DNA from: Sporodiniella umbellata
Taxonomy: Eukaryota > Mucoromycota > Mucoromycetes > Mucorales > Rhizopodaceae
NCBI GenBank assembly: GCA_025677835.1
Contig: JAIXMR010000053.1
Location: 62,001-126,000 of the forward strand
Length of the DNA: 64,000 nt
Direction: 5' to 3'
Shown: one piece after another, positions 44,848-55,715 of the stretch
Numbering within the stretch: the stretch's first letter is position 1
Layout of the letters: each line of letters starts with the position of its first letter
The notes under the pieces: generated by a model
Seen by the model: the letters and a program-made list of their open reading frames with translations, nothing else
Databases searched by the model: none
What the model was told of the DNA's origin: nothing
Made by a program: the position numbers and the translations under genes

Positions 44848-46524
44848 AACAGTTGTGTAGAAAACCCCAGGCTTCTATGGCAAAAGTACGCTTCGGGCGA
44901 TAATTTGTCAGCTACTACGACAGAGCAAGACATCTTTGAAATGTACATTCATTTAAAGTCTCGAGAGATTGCCCGTCTTTTGCCCCAGACGTTTATGTGT
45001 GATCTTTCGCTGATAAGAACCCTGGATCTTTCGGACAACCGTATTGAAGAAATTCCCAAAGAAATGCCCCTTTGTTTACCTGCACTGGAAAGCTTAAAGA
45101 TAGAGGGAAATCGTATCCGTACATTGCCCAAGACGATCACTCGATGCAAAAATCTCAAGGTGTTAACGCTAGGCGAGTCATACCAAGGAAACCCTTTGGG
45201 GAGCGTGCCGACTTGGCTACGCGAGATGTCAAGCCTAAAGGTTGTCAAGCTCGATAGCTGCCAAATCAACCACCTTGAGCCAGGCACGTTGGGTCCTTGG
45301 GTAGAACACGTCACATTGGCTCACAACGGCTTGTCCTGCCTTGACCTGGCTGCTTTTGGAAACGCGCTTTGCCATCTTGACCTGAAAAGCAATCGAATTA
45401 GCCTGATCAAGACACAGGCTGAACCGCTCACTCATCTCACCGTTCTCAAGCTTTCCAATAACCTTGTTCAAGAAATACCCAAGGACTTGCCTCAAAAGTT
45501 GCCTGCGCTCGTGACTCTCTTCCTGAACTGCAACACACTCTGCTATTTGCCTCTCACCGTGCGATGGTGGAAAAGGATGAAGAAGCTGGTGCTCGAAAAC
45601 AACCCTTTGAGAGCGCTACCCTCATCCCTGGTAGAAATGGAAAGCCTCGAGGATCTTTTGGTGTCCAATTGCCTGATCGATCGTCTGGACGGCTTTGGCC
45701 CCCATCTTCAATCGGTCGACCTGAGCTTCAATCGGATTGAACGCCTGGAGTCCGCTTGCTTCCATCGCGGACTTTTACATCTCGATGTGAGTAACAACCT
45801 GCTTCAGACGTTGACATCCGCGCCCTTTCTCGATTGTCATCGTTTGGAATCGCTGGACGTGAGCAATAACCTACTGAGAGATTTGAGCGATTGTTTTGTA
45901 AAGAAGGTGGTAGAGCTCATGAATGGCTCTCTTGGCTGTCTTTCGTTGAACGACAATAAGCTATTGACGGTTCCCTGGGAGTTTTTGTCATGTAACCGAT
46001 CGTGCGTGGTCTATACGATGAACAATCCACTCTTTCTATCCAAAACAGAAGATGAGAGAGAAAAAGAAACGCCCAGGTCGCGTTATCATCAAACCGTCTC
46101 CCAAGCCTTGTTTCGTCCCCTCCCTGCTAGCAAAGTACTCCAAAGCGCCCGCTGTTATTCACGCCAGGACAGTGGCACCCTCGACCTTTTTTTGGACTTT
46201 AGTGACTCGAATCAAGCCAATGCTGCTCATGCTCTCAAGTGTTCCACATACCACGTTCTCTCACTACGCGAAATAGCCGCCCGAGACTTGGCTACTTCTG
46301 GTATGGCACCCTGCCTGACCCTCCCTCATTATCAACAGATGATCGAGCCTTCGATGCTATGCTTTGTCTGTCAAAAACCCTTTTATGAAGAATGGGTGGT
46401 TTTCTTACATTACAAAGAGTATACCTACCATCATGCGCTGTGTAAAGCCAAAGCCTGTAGTTACCGTTGTTGGAAAAAATCATTTAACCAACTTGAAGAC
46501 CCCACTTTGACCCGACCTACATAA
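44845..46524 (+). CDS. Leucine-rich-repeat protein with C-terminal Cys-rich tail, copy 1
   Basis: Single exon; 559 residues from the ATG at 44845 (MNSCVEN). A frame open to 44704 adds a Phe/Leu-rich stretch that is probably T-rich leader. About a dozen LRRs of the LxxLxLSxNxLxxLP type run from about residue 50 to 400 (TLDLSDNRIEEIP, SVDLSFNRIERL, SLDVSNNLLRDL). After a spacer, a SLREIAARDL box is followed by CFVCQKPFYEEW and LCKAKACSYRC, a likely metal-binding tail. The neighbouring gene has the same order, so they are tandem paralogues. The combination of LRRs with a terminal Cys pair cluster recalls animal LRRC58 (from memory, untested). Function unknown; LRRs suggest a protein-binding scaffold or adaptor. 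Confidence 0.87.
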   Translation: MNSCVENPRLLWQKYASGDNLSATTTEQDIFEMYIHLKSREIARLLPQTFMCDLSLIRTLDLSDNRIEEIPKEMPLCLPALESLKIEGNRIRTLPKTITRCKNLKVLTLGESYQGNPLGSVPTWLREMSSLKVVKLDSCQINHLEPGTLGPWVEHVTLAHNGLSCLDLAAFGNALCHLDLKSNRISLIKTQAEPLTHLTVLKLSNNLVQEIPKDLPQKLPALVTLFLNCNTLCYLPLTVRWWKRMKKLVLENNPLRALPSSLVEMESLEDLLVSNCLIDRLDGFGPHLQSVDLSFNRIERLESACFHRGLLHLDVSNNLLQTLTSAPFLDCHRLESLDVSNNLLRDLSDCFVKKVVELMNGSLGCLSLNDNKLLTVPWEFLSCNRSCVVYTMNNPLFLSKTEDEREKETPRSRYHQTVSQALFRPLPASKVLQSARCYSRQDSGTLDLFLDFSDSNQANAAHALKCSTYHVLSLREIAARDLATSGMAPCLTLPHYQQMIEPSMLCFVCQKPFYEEWVVFLHYKEYTYHHALCKAKACSYRCWKKSFNQLEDPTLTRPT

Positions 46525-46923
46525 CTTCTCCCATCTTTCCATCTCGTCCAGATAAATTTCCGTTCAAAAAAAAAAAACACACACACATCACTCACTCTCA
46601 ACCGGCTGAAAGACAAATACTCAACAATGTCCTAATCCTAACTTCCAAAAGAAACCATCTTGCTTCATTTTCATACAATAAATTCTCTGTAAAACATAAT
46701 TCATTTTTCAAAGTCAATTTTCGTTGCATATAAAAAAAATCTGATAAATGTAAACAAAATGACACTATAAATACAGTGACAATTTCCATTTTTTTTTTTT
46801 TTTTTTTTTTTTTTTGTTATTATTATTTTTCTTCCTGACGCAGATTTTATTTGTGTATTAAATTCAAGCCTTTTTCTTCTTCTTTATCTATCTAAACTGA
46901 TTCTCACTTGCCTATTTACAATC
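46525..46923. promoter_or_regulatory. Spacer between the LRR paralogues
   Basis: About 400 bp. It holds an A12 then (AC)n stretch after the first stop, an AATAAA at about 46677, and a T25 run at about 46791-46815 followed by a TTATTATTA stretch and pyrimidine-rich leader up to the second start codon. The T run plus TTATTATTATT also precedes the first copy, so the promoter was probably duplicated with the gene. Confidence 0.6.
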
Positions 46924-48501
46924 ATGTATCTTTTACACGGTGAACGACTCCAAGGTGTTCGATTCTCCGCACCAATGTCAGAATCCAATGACGACCCTTC
47001 CAGTGATTCTGGACAAGCCAACGATTTCACTTTACCTGTACTTGACCAAGCTAGGAACGAGACACAAGATTTTTCGAGGCTTGCTGGAGCACAGCCTTGT
47101 TATTTGGCGAGCGTTGGAGAGGTGGGGGTGCGCTCACACTTGATTTTAAACGAGCCATCGACGGACTCTGGGTTGGGGGAAAGGAGGCTCTTGTCTCAGG
47201 AGGATGGGGGGAAACAAACGTTGGGTGACTTGTCTTGTCTTATCTTGAGATCTTCCAATCTCAGTCAAGTGGACAGAGTCTGGTACAGCCACATACCAGC
47301 CATCACAGTCCTGATCCTCTCAGACAACAAGATAGAGTGCATTCCGGAAGACATGCCTTGTTGTATGCCAGGCCTGAGGCGGCTGTCAATCGATAGAAAC
47401 AAGCTTCGTTCCTTACCAGAGTCCATCGGCTTATGGGATCAAATGCGTCACCTGATACTGGGGACTGAGGCCGGCGGGAATCCATTAGGTATCTTGCCCA
47501 GAGCGATTGGGAAGATGAAAGCGCTCGTATCGCTTGAGGCAGCCCATTGTCAGCTGACCTATCTTGAGAAAGATGCCCTGGGCCCATCGCTCGAACAGCT
47601 CGATTTAAGCCATAACCAACTCCAAGGCCTCTCGGGGGATCCTTTCACTCACTGCACCCGCCTAAAGATCCTCAACCTAAAGAACAACGGCATACACACC
47701 CTCTGTCAAGACTTTGTCAATCGCATGGGCTCTCTTTTCGAACAGGGCTTAGACACACTCAACCTCGAGCAAAACAGGATTCCGGTGCTTCCCTGGGATT
47801 TTTCTATCAAGTTTATAGAAAATATTTGGGTTGACGGCAACCCATTGGTTAAGGCAAGAGTTGGTTCAGAAGAAGAGCAAGAGGCCCTGAGGGCTCATTA
47901 TCAAGCCATTGTACAGAGCCTGTTGCTAAAACCTATACCCAACATCGACACGGCTTCGCTCACCACCTCTACCGATTGGCTGGCACAACAGGTAGATCCT
48001 TATTCAACCGAAAATGACCGCGTCGACACCTTTCTGAAAGCTTGCCTTTCAAACCTGGACGGCACCCAGATTCCCTCGTTTGACAGCCTGGATTGTCCAG
48101 TACGTTCCCTACGCGAGATTGCCTTTCGAACAATTCCCAGCACATCGGAACCGCCACCGCGGTTGCCCCTGCATCTCAAAGCAGCGCTCAGGCTAAAAAA
48201 AGACTGTATTGTCTGTCAGGGGCCTTACCTGAGTGAATGGATCAACGCTCTACAATGGAAGTACTCTCGTGGTCACCTTTTCTTGTGTAAAGCAAAGATC
48301 TGTAGCAACACTTGTTATCAAACCTATATCCACAGCATCCACCAGAAATCATTTCGTCTCACTAATGAAAACCTAAGGGAAAGAGCACGTCGCTTTATAC
48401 AACAATCGGATCATGCAGATTCCATGACCTGGATCGTCGCTGCCACCGTAGCCGAATCAGAGGCCATTGTAAGAATAGAACTCACTGCCAATGGATATTA
48501 A
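46924..48501 (+). CDS. Leucine-rich-repeat protein with C-terminal Cys-rich tail, copy 2
   Basis: Single exon, 525 residues; an alternative start is the ATG at 46975 (MSESNDD). The N-terminal 100 residues are low in repeats and Ser/Asp-rich. Fewer LRRs than in copy 1 (about seven: VLILSDNKIECIPEDMP, RLSIDRNKLRSLPESIG, QLDLSHNQLQGL, ILNLKNNGIHTL). The repeat region ends with IPVLPWDFS, matching VPWEFLS of copy 1. The tail repeats the copy 1 pattern: SLREIAFRTIPS, LPLHLKAAL, CIVCQGPYLSEW, LCKAKICSNTC. The GNPLG turn in an early repeat is shared too. Divergence between copies is large, so the duplication is old. Copy 2 is convergent with the Yae1 gene. Confidence 0.87.
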   Translation: MYLLHGERLQGVRFSAPMSESNDDPSSDSGQANDFTLPVLDQARNETQDFSRLAGAQPCYLASVGEVGVRSHLILNEPSTDSGLGERRLLSQEDGGKQTLGDLSCLILRSSNLSQVDRVWYSHIPAITVLILSDNKIECIPEDMPCCMPGLRRLSIDRNKLRSLPESIGLWDQMRHLILGTEAGGNPLGILPRAIGKMKALVSLEAAHCQLTYLEKDALGPSLEQLDLSHNQLQGLSGDPFTHCTRLKILNLKNNGIHTLCQDFVNRMGSLFEQGLDTLNLEQNRIPVLPWDFSIKFIENIWVDGNPLVKARVGSEEEQEALRAHYQAIVQSLLLKPIPNIDTASLTTSTDWLAQQVDPYSTENDRVDTFLKACLSNLDGTQIPSFDSLDCPVRSLREIAFRTIPSTSEPPPRLPLHLKAALRLKKDCIVCQGPYLSEWINALQWKYSRGHLFLCKAKICSNTCYQTYIHSIHQKSFRLTNENLRERARRFIQQSDHADSMTWIVAATVAESEAIVRIELTANGY

Positions 48502-48680
48502 AAACTAAAACTGTATAAAGTCATCTTTAGAATCAAAATAAACCACTTTTTTTTTTTAAAAAAATAATAAAAAAAAAAAAACACACACACACACACACTC
48601 CAAGATTTTATTCTGTCTCTTTACTGTATCCTATCTACCGTCTATTCAATTACGAAAAACTAGCTCTGCCACTCTTCCCT

Positions 48681-48711
<31 letters not shown>

Positions 48712-48751
48712 CCCTGCCAAAAGCCTGCGGCCGTTTTGAAAACAACTGTTT

Positions 48752-49260
48752 TCAACATCTTTGACTGACCGATAAGAGTTTTTGATCGACTTTTGATTGT
48801 AAACGATGAATGAACTCTTTGGGTGACACATAATTCTCACTTTTGACTCCTTGGCTTCTGAAATAGTCAATGCAAAAGACGGAACCCACTTCGATAGCAT
48901 CGATTTCTTGTAATAGTGTCTCTAGTTCTTTGGCTCCTGTTTCGTTCTTTAGGATCTGTTGATAAAAAACCCATTGGGAACTGACTCGACCACGGAGTTG
49001 GCCTAAAGCTTTTCCTATCAAAACTCCTTCTTGGTAACCCTGATCAAATCCTCGTTGCATGTTGACTTCTTTTCCTTCCACAACGCCTTCTTTGTAGCCT
49101 GACTATGTATTCAACGAGTTTAGTTTTCCAAGAAATGTAGAAATCTATTTACATTGCCATGATCTTCTTGCATCTTCACCCACTCTCTTTCAGCCAGGTG
49201 CTTTTCATGAAAGCTTGTTTGTTCTTCATCGCTTTCAGCCCAAATATCTTCTTGATCCAT
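48752..49260 (-). CDS. YAE1: Yae1-family protein (deca-GX3 motif)
   Basis: Two exons (49260-49153 and 49102-48752), 152 residues. It begins MDQEDIWAESDEE, the Yae1-type W-acidic start, and after the intron shows the deca-GX3 repeat (GYKEGVVEGKEVNMQRGFDQ followed by GYQEGVLIGKALGQLRG), which defines the Yae1/Lto1 family. In yeast and human cells Yae1 and Lto1 form the adaptor that hands the ABC ATPase Rli1/ABCE1 to the cytosolic iron-sulfur assembly machinery. The C-terminal half is helical with a few Cys. Intron ends are GTAAAT and ACATAG, phase 0. An A23 run lies just upstream of the start. Confidence 0.9.
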
Positions 49261-49437
49261 TTCGTTTTGTTTTGATTCTTTCTCCCTCAAAAAAAAAAAA
49301 AAAAAAAAAAAAGCAGTTAAAAAAAAAAAAAAATGACAGTTTTTAGTCAGCATTTTAAGACTCCGTTAAAACAGATAAAAAACAATTTATTAAAAGTGAA
49401 AGAGTGGTAATAAAGAGAAAGAAAACATGATACAGCT

Positions 49438-52400
49438 CTATATTCCCAAATATTTCAGCCGTGTTTCTGAGTTATAGAACAAGAAAGCAAAAAAGTTATC
49501 AGGAATCATACGGATGATCACCCCAATAGGCAAAGAGAGAAGGCCTACGACAATAGCAATAGCCCAGTGAGGACCATCCAGTGCAACGACCTGGAAGGCA
49601 GATCCACCAAACTGAACAATCAAAACTTGTCCTACGGCACATAGAATAAAAATGGCAATAAAAAACTTGTTGGCAAGAATGTTTGCAAAGATATTAAGAC
49701 GGCTATCGATCCGACGACAATTGACCTCGTTAAACACCTGGCAAAAGACGAATGTGTTGAAAACCACCGTTTGAAGTACGACACTCTCGGTGGGATAGTT
49801 TAGCACGTTAGTATAGAGAAGCACAAGAGTGACAGTGATCTGGAATATGGCCTGGCCGATAATCATCTTCCACATCTTGAAGGTGATCAAAGGTGCGTTG
49901 CGCGGCTCAGGAGCACGCTCTAACAGATCAAGCGTGGGTGGGTCGGTAGCAAGTGCCAGTGCAGCAAAAGTGTCCATAATTAGATTCACCCAAAGTAACT
50001 GAACAGCGGTCAGAACCGACTTTTCGTCTGAACTGGCTACAGCCGAAATAAAAGTCAAAATCACAGCCGTGATGTTCACCGTCAGTTGGAACTCGAGAAA
50101 CTTCTTGACTGCGTCATTGACGCATCGGCCCCACATGATAGCTTTCACAATGCTCGAAAAGTTATCGTCCATCAGAATAATACTTGAAGCCTCCTTGGCC
50201 ACTTCAGTGCCAGCAATACCCATACTAAACCCAACATCGGCCATCTTTAATGCCGGACCGTCGTTGGTACCATCTCCTGTGACAGCCACGATTTCTCCCA
50301 GTTCGCGCAGGCGGCTTACCAGAATACGTTTGTCTTCAGGGCTTGAGCGTGCCAACACTTGAAGTCGAGGTAAAATTTCATCCATGGCTGTCTGAGAAAG
50401 CTTTCGAAACACAGGGCCTTCCATGACTTCACCCGACGTATAGATACCACATTGTTTGGCAATGCTTTTAGCAGTCTCCACATTATCGCCTGTCACCATA
50501 CGGACCACAACACCTGCACGCTGACAGGCTAGCACGGCTTCGGGTACGCCTTCTCTCAAAGGGTCTTCAATTCCCATCAGACCCAAGAAGGTAAGGCCTC
50601 GGTCTTTGATCAAGTCTTCATAAGGCACATCCCCATCTTCATTGGTACCATCGGGTGGCCAATAGTCAAAATCACGGTAAGCGATACCGATCGTACGAAG
50701 GCTACGGGTAGCGTAACTCTGGATCTGATTCTCCATCTCCTTTTTACTCTCTAAATCTAATGGCTCTCCACTATCGATCGAGAGCACAGAGGAACAAAGG
50801 CCCAAAACGATCTCTGAAGCTCCCTTGACATGTACACGATAGAACGTTTTCTGTCCTTTGTCTGTACACTTGAGTACGGTAGCCATCGTCTTGCGCTCAG
50901 AGCTAAACGGAAATGCCTGTTCTACCGGCCATCGCGTTCTCAGCCTTTGGTAGTCTTCTGCTCCTGTGTCGCGCGAAAATTGAAGCAAGGCCGTTTCTGT
51001 CTTGTTGCCCACAAAGCAAGGTTCTCCTTTTTCGTTCTCGCCCTCAAAGGCGGTGGAATTGACTGCAATGGATTGATGGAGAAGTCCAAGGGAACTTTGG
51101 CCCATACGTGAAGGAACCTCCCTCAGTTCTATCTCGCTTCCTGAAGGCTGTTGAGAAAAACTTAAGGTGGCACCCAAGGTGCCTGACACTACCGTCATTT
51201 TGTTTTGAGTCAGTGTGCCCGTCTTATCAGAACATACGGTCGTAGCATTTCCCATAGTTTCACAAGCAGCCAACACGCGTACCAAATTGTTATCTTTCAA
51301 CATGCGTTGGGTAGCATACGCCAAAGCAAGCGTCACCGCTAAAGGCAACCCTTCAGGAACGGCCACCACTACAATCGTAACTACAACAATCAGAATCTTC
51401 ATGATATCTAAAACAATGGTGGTGGCCTGGTCAGGAACACCATGGCGCCATCCAACAAAGTAACGAATCAAGAGAGCAACTAGCATCAAAAGGCCTGCTA
51501 TCGACCCCAGTTTAGCAATCAGGTCTGCTAGGTCGTTCAGTTTTTCTTGAAGAGGTGTGCTTTCTGGTTCCGTACGAAGTGCCATCATTGTACGTCCATA
51601 GTAGGAGTTTTCTCCTATGGCCGTGACCAAAAACGAGCCTACACCCTCCAATACCTTGGCCCCGGAAATGATAAAAGGGTCTGGAAGATGGGTTTGACCT
51701 TTAGCTTGTTCAGCTTTACGTTCACACTCTAACCAAGGTTGTTTGCGTACAGCATCCGATTCGCCTGTCGCTGCTGATTCATCACATTTTAAATTGTGGC
51801 CTTCAATAAAGATACCGTCCACAGGTACAATGTCACCCGGCTCTAGATGTAGAATATCGCCCACTTGAATATCGCGTATGGAAATTTGGATTACCATAGA
51901 TTCCCTTGTAGCCTACCATTGTATTATTAATATGTATTTATACAAAGGAGGCTCTTTTATCCTCTACTATTTTTTGTTTTCAAGAAAAAAAAAAAAATAA
52001 CTGCCTCCCTTCCCGCTCGCTTTACCTTCACTACTCGGTCTTCTTTCTTGGCATTCAACTTACGAAACTGCTTTTCTTTCTGAAAGTCATTGACACTACC
52101 CACAAGAACTACAATCAAAATAGCCACAATGATAGCAACACCTTCTACCCACTTTACGCCAGGAATTCTGTTTCCAAAGGTATCGTATTCTGGCACAGCA
52201 ATATCTTCATAGAGACCTACACCTAAAGACACAACTGCTGCAATGGCTAACAATATCTAGAAACAGAAATGTTTAAAGTCTCCTATTTTTAGTACTTTGC
52301 GTATCTTTTACTCATTTTTTATTTATTTATTTTTTTATTTTTTTTTTTTATAAAAGAAAATTGATTGTATTTTTTTACTTTACCAGTGTTTTATCTTGAA

Positions 52401-52920
52401 AGGCTATCCACATGAGTTGAAATAAATTTTTTGAATTCGTTTCAGGCAAGACGTTCTCACCAAACGTCCTTTTTCTTTGAGGAAAAGCAGTATTATTAGG
52501 TGCGGAGGTAATATCTGTACGGTGCGTCAGTTGCCTCGCTCCCAGTGAATGAACGGTAGGAGCGCGGGCTATGCCTTCTAAAACAGAGTCTTCTTTATTT
52601 TCGCGGATAACTTGATCTAACGTGATAGGCTGATGATCGGGTGCATTGGGTATCAACCCAGACTGAAGATTACTGTGAAGTCCTCTTGTCACGCCCCTCA
52701 ACCCTCCAAAGGCGCGCAAAAGGGGTAGATTTTTTGGATCAATCAAAGCACCGAGTTGTTCATGTGTGAATGCAAATGGATTGGCGGAATCGTTGTGGGC
52801 GCTGAGATGATCTCTGAGGTCAATGCAAACCTGATCTATTTTTTCGTTACTACTACCTACATTAGATATGAGTGTAGGGTTCTCGCTGAGAGTTGCGTTT
52901 GTTGGCGGTAGCGTCATCAA
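49438..52920 (-). CDS. PMC1: P-type Ca2+-ATPase, P2B (Pmc1/PMCA) type
   Basis: Three exons (52920-52384, 52256-52026, 51912-49438), 1080 residues. Pumps cytosolic Ca2+ into the vacuole or out of the cell. Features in order: a long cytosolic N-terminus (about 150 residues), first membrane pair (ILLAIAAVVSLGVGLYEDI, then a second helix near VAIIVAILIVVLVG), actuator domain with DIVPVDG and SAATGES, M4 with VPEGLPLAV, phosphorylation site DKTGT (near residue 485), KGASE, TGDNVETA, VTGDGTNDGPALK and the C-terminal membrane block with NLIMDTFAALALATDPP. Yeast Pmc1 is 1173 residues. The C-terminal tail is short, so a PMCA-like calmodulin site is not evident; regulation may lie at the N-terminus, as in Pmc1. 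Alternative start at 52917. Confidence 0.96.
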
Positions 52921-53595
52921 TGGGTTTTCTAGAAAGCGTTACTTTTCCTTTTTTTTCAAAAAAAAAAGAGAGAGAGAGAGATCAAAGACAACAAATATAA
53001 AGAAGAGAGAGAATGATAACAAAGGTAGGAAACCAAAGACGGGGATACAAGGAGAAGGGGGTAGAAGAGGAGTGTTAGGTTGGAAGAAAGAAAAGAAAGA
53101 GAGGGAAAAAAAAATAAGAAAAGAAAGAAAAGATATAAAGAAAGGGATAACCTATCGAAGTGAAATGATACAAAGGCACGCGTATTCAAAGAAGCCAGAG
53201 AAAGCCCATATTTGCGTCAATTCATGTATATATAGAAAAAGGCTTGCATTTGACGATCCTTTGATATTTCCGCTTCATACTCATGCCATTCTGCTTATAC
53301 TATCCTTGGTTTTATTTATTTATTTTTATTTTTACAAAAAGTGGATGCTGTTTGTTTTTTTCGTCTTACATATACACTTCTCTGTTTATTTGTACTAAAC
53401 CTTTCTACTTATTTGGTTCCAATTAAATACAAACGGAGTAGAACCGCTAAAGACCCTGCGCCCCTTCGAATCCCTCCTATTATTGAGTGCATGGTAAAAA
53501 CTAAAATATTAGATTGAGCGTACAAAAACAATGTACTTTCTCCATAATATGTCATTTTTTTTTCAACAAGACGTAAATGACACTTTAAAAAGTCC

Positions 53596-53626
<31 letters not shown>

Positions 53627-55715
53627 CATTTGTATTGCCTGGACGCCCAATTTCAAAAAAAAAAGTTTATAATAGTAACACTTTAACACTACAGTGTATT
53701 TAATAGCTTAAAGAAATGGCCAGCATCAAAATATAAAATAAATTATACATCTTTATCTTACTTTTTGTGGTACATGTAAAGTTCTTTCCTTGCTCCTTAG
53801 AACTACACCTTAAAAACAGCCCTTCTAAGCATGTCGATACAGTTGAACTACATCAGTCATGTTTCCGCTTTTGTACGAAGTTACTGTTATATAAGTTTAT
53901 TTCCATAAAGACAGGTCAATAATGCAAAAAATAAAAAAAGATTTACATTGGCTTTACTTTTCAGGTTGAACCTTGTGCATTATAACAGGAGTACTTTCTT
54001 TTGTAACTTTATAATAGACTTTAAATCGATAAATTCATAAAATCCAACACCAATCAATTCCGTTTGTGTTAAATAAATAAATATCAAGTGAGAAAAATAC
54101 CATAGCATAAGGTTTACAAGCACGGGCAGTATTTCAAAGTGAGTAAGGTCATTTAATTGACTTTAAGCTTTTGAAAAAATTTCTACCTGCAAAAATTTTT
54201 TCAAAGCTAATGTATAGTACTTTCAAGCCTCAAAACGCAAATGGCATACAGGCCGTTGAATTTGCCGTTGAGTCTGACCATAGAAAGCTCAGATGGATAA
54301 AACAACATTCTCAAAAAAGAAAAAAAAGTAACTGTAATCGATTTTGTACGACATATCTTTTCTCTTTGAATATTAGCTCTTTGGCTTTTATACAATGTAG
54401 CCTCAGTACTGGTACATGATGAATAGAAATCTTATTTTTTTTTTCCAGCGACTGTCGTTAAACATAAACTATCAATTGACGCTGTGTATAAATCAGGCTC
54501 GTTTTTAAAGTAATCCTATGATTTGTAATGTGTGTTTCATATGTCTTATTAAAAAAAAAAAACACTCTCTTTTTTGAAACAAGTCAAAATAAAAAATTCA
54601 GACCATTGCCTAAAATTTCGTACATGTTTACTTGTGTTGCTGATCGCAGAAGCTGATCGGTGGTATACCACTGTATTGTTTTCGGACTGACCTAGAACAG
54701 CCATATTTTTACGAGGTTTGATACAATCAAAATCTTTGGAAAAAATACAAAAGTTTTTTACATTTCTAGTTAGTAGCATCTATTTTTGTATGGCCATAAT
54801 AGCAGAATAGTAAGGGTAAAGCAAGTTGGTTATTGGAAACGTAATTGACAAAGTTAACAATCCTCCGCTTTTTTTTTTTTTAAAAAAAAAAGATACCGGC
54901 TTTTTTGCCGTCTCCAGGATAATATATACAACAATTTCTATTCATTGCCGGATATGTACCGATAACTTTAGGTCTTTAGTCAGTAGTGGACGCCTATCTA
55001 TTTTTATAAACAAAAAAAAATAAGGACTCATTTAACAAAAATAAAATAAAAGATAACAAAAGAAAGCAAGGCCGAAAAAAATAATAAAGAAGAACACTCT
55101 TACAAACAAAAACAAATAATAATATTCAAATGACACATTACCAAATGCTGCTTATTTTGAAAAATAAGCTTTTGATAAAACAAACAATGATGCAGCTAGA
55201 AGAGCTTCAAGTACTTCAGATAGCAATATAAGAGTTAAGTTTTATCTTACCTTTATCTCTTGTCTATTGAGTGTTTTAGGTAGTTGAGTGGAGCTTTATG
55301 TGTATTTTGAAACACAATAAATTCATACAATATGCTTCGTAATAACAAAAATATAAATATAGATAATTCCCGATTGCTAAAAATCGTACTTGTTTCTCAA
55401 TATGTAATTCTTTGAAACATTTTATCTAATTGTATATTTTACTAGGAAAGAAGCAGAAACAAAAATAAAAAAAAGTTGAAAGCAACGATAAGTCTTATTT
55501 TTCTAACAATATATATATATATATATATCAAAACAAAGTAATTTTTGTTCTTTTTTGGGGTTTTAACGGCCTATTGTCTTTTTCAAATAAAACCTCAAGA
55601 TACATAAAGAGGCGGTTTGGTATATTGTATTTAAAAATTAAAAAAGAAGCAGTTTTAATAGCTTGGTTTGAAGGGCTTTTTTTGAATTTGTGTCATTTTA
55701 ATACAGAGTAAAATT
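52921..55715. other. Long AT-rich intergenic stretch
   Basis: About 2.8 kb between the Pmc1 start and the NTE1 stop, both minus strand. Near 52970-53150 is a purine-rich (GA/AAAG) tract, on the gene's coding strand a long CT-rich promoter/leader stretch. Further left to right: T27 run near 53597-53623, a T-run/A-run palindrome near 54870-54891 and an (AT)n run near 55508-55529. Short frames have no recognisable domain. No transposon or tRNA features seen. Confidence 0.6.

Noticed and set aside
53440..53490. TTCGAATCC resembling a tRNA B box
   Set aside because: No pairing T-stem, acceptor stem or A box could be drawn around it.
54171..54419. 82-codon plus-strand frame in the Pmc1/NTE1 gap
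   Set aside because: AT-rich composition, no motif, no splice partner.
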